Below are positions 6,082-8,039 of a DNA stretch of 8,039 nucleotides, in pieces (position 1 is the first letter of the stretch; each line of letters starts with the position of its first letter). Position numbers and translations under genes: made by a program. The DNA comes from an uncultured Lysobacteraceae bacterium (GTDB lineage: Bacteria > Pseudomonadota > Gammaproteobacteria > Xanthomonadales > Rhodanobacteraceae): positions 1-8,039 of the forward strand of contig CAMLSI010000235.1 in NCBI GenBank assembly GCA_946482585.1, read 5' to 3'. Below the pieces are notes generated by a model. The model had not been told where the DNA came from. It saw only the letters and a list, made by a program, of their open reading frames with translations, and did no database searches.

Positions 6082-6134
6082 GGTTCACCTGCCGCGCGCG
6101 TCGTCGGCCTAGGTAGTACGTGAGCCGGTGAACC
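6082..6134. repeat. 8-bp inverted repeat upstream of the propeller sensor
   Basis: GGTTCACC (6082-6089) and GGTGAACC (6127-6134) are exact reverse complements with 37 bases between them. A GCCG/CGGC pair (6091-6094, 6105-6108) lies inside. The right arm ends 96 bases before the sensor ATG. It could be a pair of regulator half-sites or a leader hairpin. Eight bases is short enough for chance. Confidence 0.3.
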
Positions 6135-6230
6135 CGCCGCGTCCTGGACGGCATCGCATTCAGGGGCTGCCTCGTCACGGATCGACGACATTTCGGACCG
6201 CGTCGGTCGACTACCATCGCAGGCGAGTTC

Positions 6231-8039
6231 ATGGGAGCGACCGAGGTCACCGTGAGCGCACGCATTCGCCATCCTGTCGACCCGGGGTGCGGCCGGATTT
6301 CCGGTGGGCTCATTGCGGTCCTCGGGCTGCTGTTGCTGTGGACCTCTGCCGCTCCGGCGCTCGATCCCGACGCGAAGTTCCGCGGGTATGCGGTCGACAA
6401 CTGGAGCGTCGACGACGGCCTGCCGCAGGTGTCGGTCCTGAGCATCACCCAGGATCCGATCGGCTATATCTGGGTCGGTACGCAGAACGGCCTTGCCCGC
6501 TTCGACGGCTTGCGCTTCGAAGTTTTCGATCGTCGCAACAGCGATGGCGCCGACCCCACCAATACCAACGCCAGCCTGCGCGATCGGCGCGGCCGTCTGT
6601 GGTTCGCCACGCCGGCCGGGCTGACCGTCTACGAGGACCGGCGCTTCCGCACCGTCGCCACCGACCCGCCGACCAAGCCGGTGTATGCCGTCGTCGAGAA
6701 TGCCGACGGCGAAGTGTGGATAGCGACACCGATCGGGGTCATGCGTCTGGTCGGCGACACGATGGTTCCCGTGGGCGGGGCGAGCGCGCCCGCCTATAGC
6801 CTCGTCCGCAACGGCAAAGACATCTGGGTCGGCGGCCTCGGCACGGTGACGCGCTTCTCCGCCGATGGCAATCGCAGCTACTCGCTGCCTGCCCCCGGCA
6901 CTGTCCAGGTGACACGTCTGGCCGTCGTGGACGGCGACCTGTGGATCGGCACGGCCGGCGGTCTGTTCCTGCTGCGCAAGGACGCCGACGCGCCCATCGC
7001 GCAGCCGCTGGCTCTGAAGGGACAGGCCACGGAACCGCTGCGTGTGGAAAACCTGTATGTCGATCGGGACGCTAATTTGTGGATCAGTACACCATCGACG
7101 CTGTACCGCCGGCGTCCCAACGCCGATGTCGAAATGATCGACAGCCGCGATTTCGTCAGCAATGCCTATCTGGTCAGTGCCTTCGAAGATCGCGAAGGCA
7201 ATCTGTGGCTGGGCAGTCGCACCGAAGGTCTGTTCCGCTTGTGGAACGGCTGGGCCAAGCAATTCGGAAAGCGCGAAGGCCTGATCGATCCGCTCATCTG
7301 GAGCCTCGCGCGCGACGGCCAGGGGCGCATCGCGCTCGGTTCGAATTCGAATGTGATGCGGCTGACCGACGGCGGCATGGAGGAAGTCGTCTCGACCCGC
7401 CAGATCCCGAACTTGTCCGCCTACGAAATGGCGTACGACGACCACGACCGGTTGTGGATCGGCATGCGTTCGGGCATGGCCGTGGTCGATGAGGGCAAGG
7501 TCGTCACGCCCAAGGTGCTCGGGCGACTGTCGCGCTATCAGGTCAGTGTCATCATTCCGCAAGTCGACGGTGGCGCCTGGATCGGCTCCCACGATGGGTT
7601 GTATCGCTTCGATGGCACTCGCTTGCGCAGGATTCCCTACGCCGCCGGCACTCCCGAATCGCCGGTGCGCGCGATCCACATCGCGGCAAACGGTACGCTG
7701 ACCATCGGCACCGAATCCGGCATACGTCGTCTCGACGGCGACGAACTGCGGATCCCCGCCTGGGCCAAACCGATCGAAGGCTCCTACATCACGTCGATCA
7801 CCGCGATAAAACCGGGCCTGCTCGGCATGACTACGCGCGACTCGGGCATCGTCCTGATGAGTGACGACAGAGCGATAGTGCTGGACGACAAGAAAGGCCT
7901 GCCGACGAACAGCAGCTGGGTCATGCAGGTGCTGGACGACTATCTCTATGTCTCGACCATCGACGGTGTGTGGCGTACCCCGATCGGCTTCATCAAGGAG
8001 ATGAAAGCCCGGGGCAGTGCGGCACAGTTCATCACCCTG
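6231..8039 (+). CDS. Two-component-regulator-propeller periplasmic sensor protein (3' end outside window)
   Basis: All 603 codons from the ATG to the right edge are open. Residues 26-43 form the hydrophobic core of an export signal after a basic N-terminal stretch (RIRH). Mature protein probably starts near LDPDAKF. The family-typical opening NWSVDDGLPQ (57-66) leads into Reg_prop-type blades with the motif (D)xxGxxWxGTxxGLxRFDG. Thirteen motifs are visible, centred near residues 81, 124, 163, 199, 238, 284, 326, 368, 409, 450, 491, 532 and 573, about 41 residues apart. This fits two seven-bladed propellers with one blade still to come. The second set is more degenerate, with the key Trp kept only at 409 and 450. 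In this family a Y_Y_Y domain, a membrane helix and a cytoplasmic output (histidine kinase, LytTR or, often in this group of bacteria, GGDEF) follow. The output here is unseen. An alternative start is GTG at 6252, which has GAGG five bases upstream. Confidence 0.9.
   Translation, partial: MGATEVTVSARIRHPVDPGCGRISGGLIAVLGLLLLWTSAAPALDPDAKFRGYAVDNWSVDDGLPQVSVLSITQDPIGYIWVGTQNGLARFDGLRFEVFDRRNSDGADPTNTNASLRDRRGRLWFATPAGLTVYEDRRFRTVATDPPTKPVYAVVENADGEVWIATPIGVMRLVGDTMVPVGGASAPAYSLVRNGKDIWVGGLGTVTRFSADGNRSYSLPAPGTVQVTRLAVVDGDLWIGTAGGLFLLRKDADAPIAQPLALKGQATEPLRVENLYVDRDANLWISTPSTLYRRRPNADVEMIDSRDFVSNAYLVSAFEDREGNLWLGSRTEGLFRLWNGWAKQFGKREGLIDPLIWSLARDGQGRIALGSNSNVMRLTDGGMEEVVSTRQIPNLSAYEMAYDDHDRLWIGMRSGMAVVDEGKVVTPKVLGRLSRYQVSVIIPQVDGGAWIGSHDGLYRFDGTRLRRIPYAAGTPESPVRAIHIAANGTLTIGTESGIRRLDGDELRIPAWAKPIEGSYITSITAIKPGLLGMTTRDSGIVLMSDDRAIVLDDKKGLPTNSSWVMQVLDDYLYVSTIDGVWRTPIGFIKEMKARGSAAQFITL

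Larger units (their letters stand above)
5779..6230. other. 452-base gap without a convincing gene, rich in dyad symmetry
   Basis: Short open frames here have no recognisable family and no good ribosome binding site; the in-frame stop at 6129-6131 closes the sensor frame upstream. The stretch 5835-5960 holds several overlapping or adjacent inverted repeats: CGCCGC/GCGGCG (5835-5840/5845-5850) and the elements listed separately. A further 8-bp inverted repeat lies at 6082-6134. The sensor promoter should be in the right part of this gap, but I cannot point to a good -35/-10 pair. No tRNA or riboswitch fold was recognised. Confidence 0.6.

Noticed and set aside
5917..6123. Small plus-strand frame of 68 codons between soxR and the sensor gene
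   Set aside because: It has no recognisable motif, no good ribosome binding site and overlaps the dyad cluster. There is nothing beyond open length to support it.
6021..7679. 552-residue open frame on the minus strand
   Set aside because: It is the antisense shadow of the propeller gene. The repeated Asp-Pro-Gln/Ile pattern in it mirrors the repeated propeller blades on the plus strand.

Overview
The window is high-GC DNA (clearly above 60% by eye) with dense, mostly non-overlapping genes, strong GC3 bias and long shadow reading frames on the opposite strand. The gene set is a multi-domain cyclic-di-GMP enzyme, a secreted M64 peptidase, a SoxR with no SoxS beside it that faces an efflux pump, and a double-propeller periplasmic sensor. 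This fits a free-living gammaproteobacterium of the Xanthomonadales/Lysobacterales type (for example Rhodanobacteraceae or Lysobacteraceae). The taxonomic placement is inference from gene content and style, not from a marker gene.

Layout. (1) Bases 2-1537, +: the 3' part of a GGDEF-EAL-receiver protein, cut by the left edge. The GGDEF active site is degenerate (GTDHF) with an intact RxxD I-site, the EAL domain looks catalytically complete, and a phosphorylatable receiver domain sits at the C-terminus. (2) Bases 1538-2054: 517 bases without a convincing gene. They contain an AT-rich island and a perfect 12-bp inverted repeat (1858-1896). (3) Bases 2055-3716, +: a secreted zinc metallopeptidase of the M64 (IgA-peptidase-like) family with a probable C-terminal Ig-like domain. 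(4) Bases 3739-3765: a strong hairpin in the short gap between convergent genes. (5) Bases 3788-5260, -: an MFS drug-efflux-type transporter with about 14 membrane segments. (6) Bases 5261-5322: a divergent control region with a SoxR-type operator and a 19-bp-spaced promoter reading into the transporter gene. (7) Bases 5323-5778, +: soxR, with its [2Fe-2S] cysteine cluster intact. (8) Bases 5779-6230: 452 bases without a gene, containing a run of dyad-symmetric elements. (9) Bases 6231-8039, +: the N-terminal 603 residues of a two-component-regulator-propeller sensor, cut by the right edge.

How the genes work together. The clearest functional unit is soxR plus the divergent MFS gene. When oxidised or nitrosylated by redox-cycling compounds, SoxR should remodel the over-long promoter at 5289-5319 and switch on export directly, without a SoxS intermediate. 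The other three genes look like independent units: c-di-GMP turnover under phosphorelay control, an exported protease, and a periplasmic ligand sensor whose output domain lies outside the window. I see no mobile element, CRISPR array, tRNA or rRNA. I found no convincing sign of a wholly new multi-gene system. The items most worth a second look are the SoxR operator overlapping the soxR ribosome binding site, the domain order and degenerate GGDEF of the first protein, and the unexplained inverted repeats in the two long gaps.
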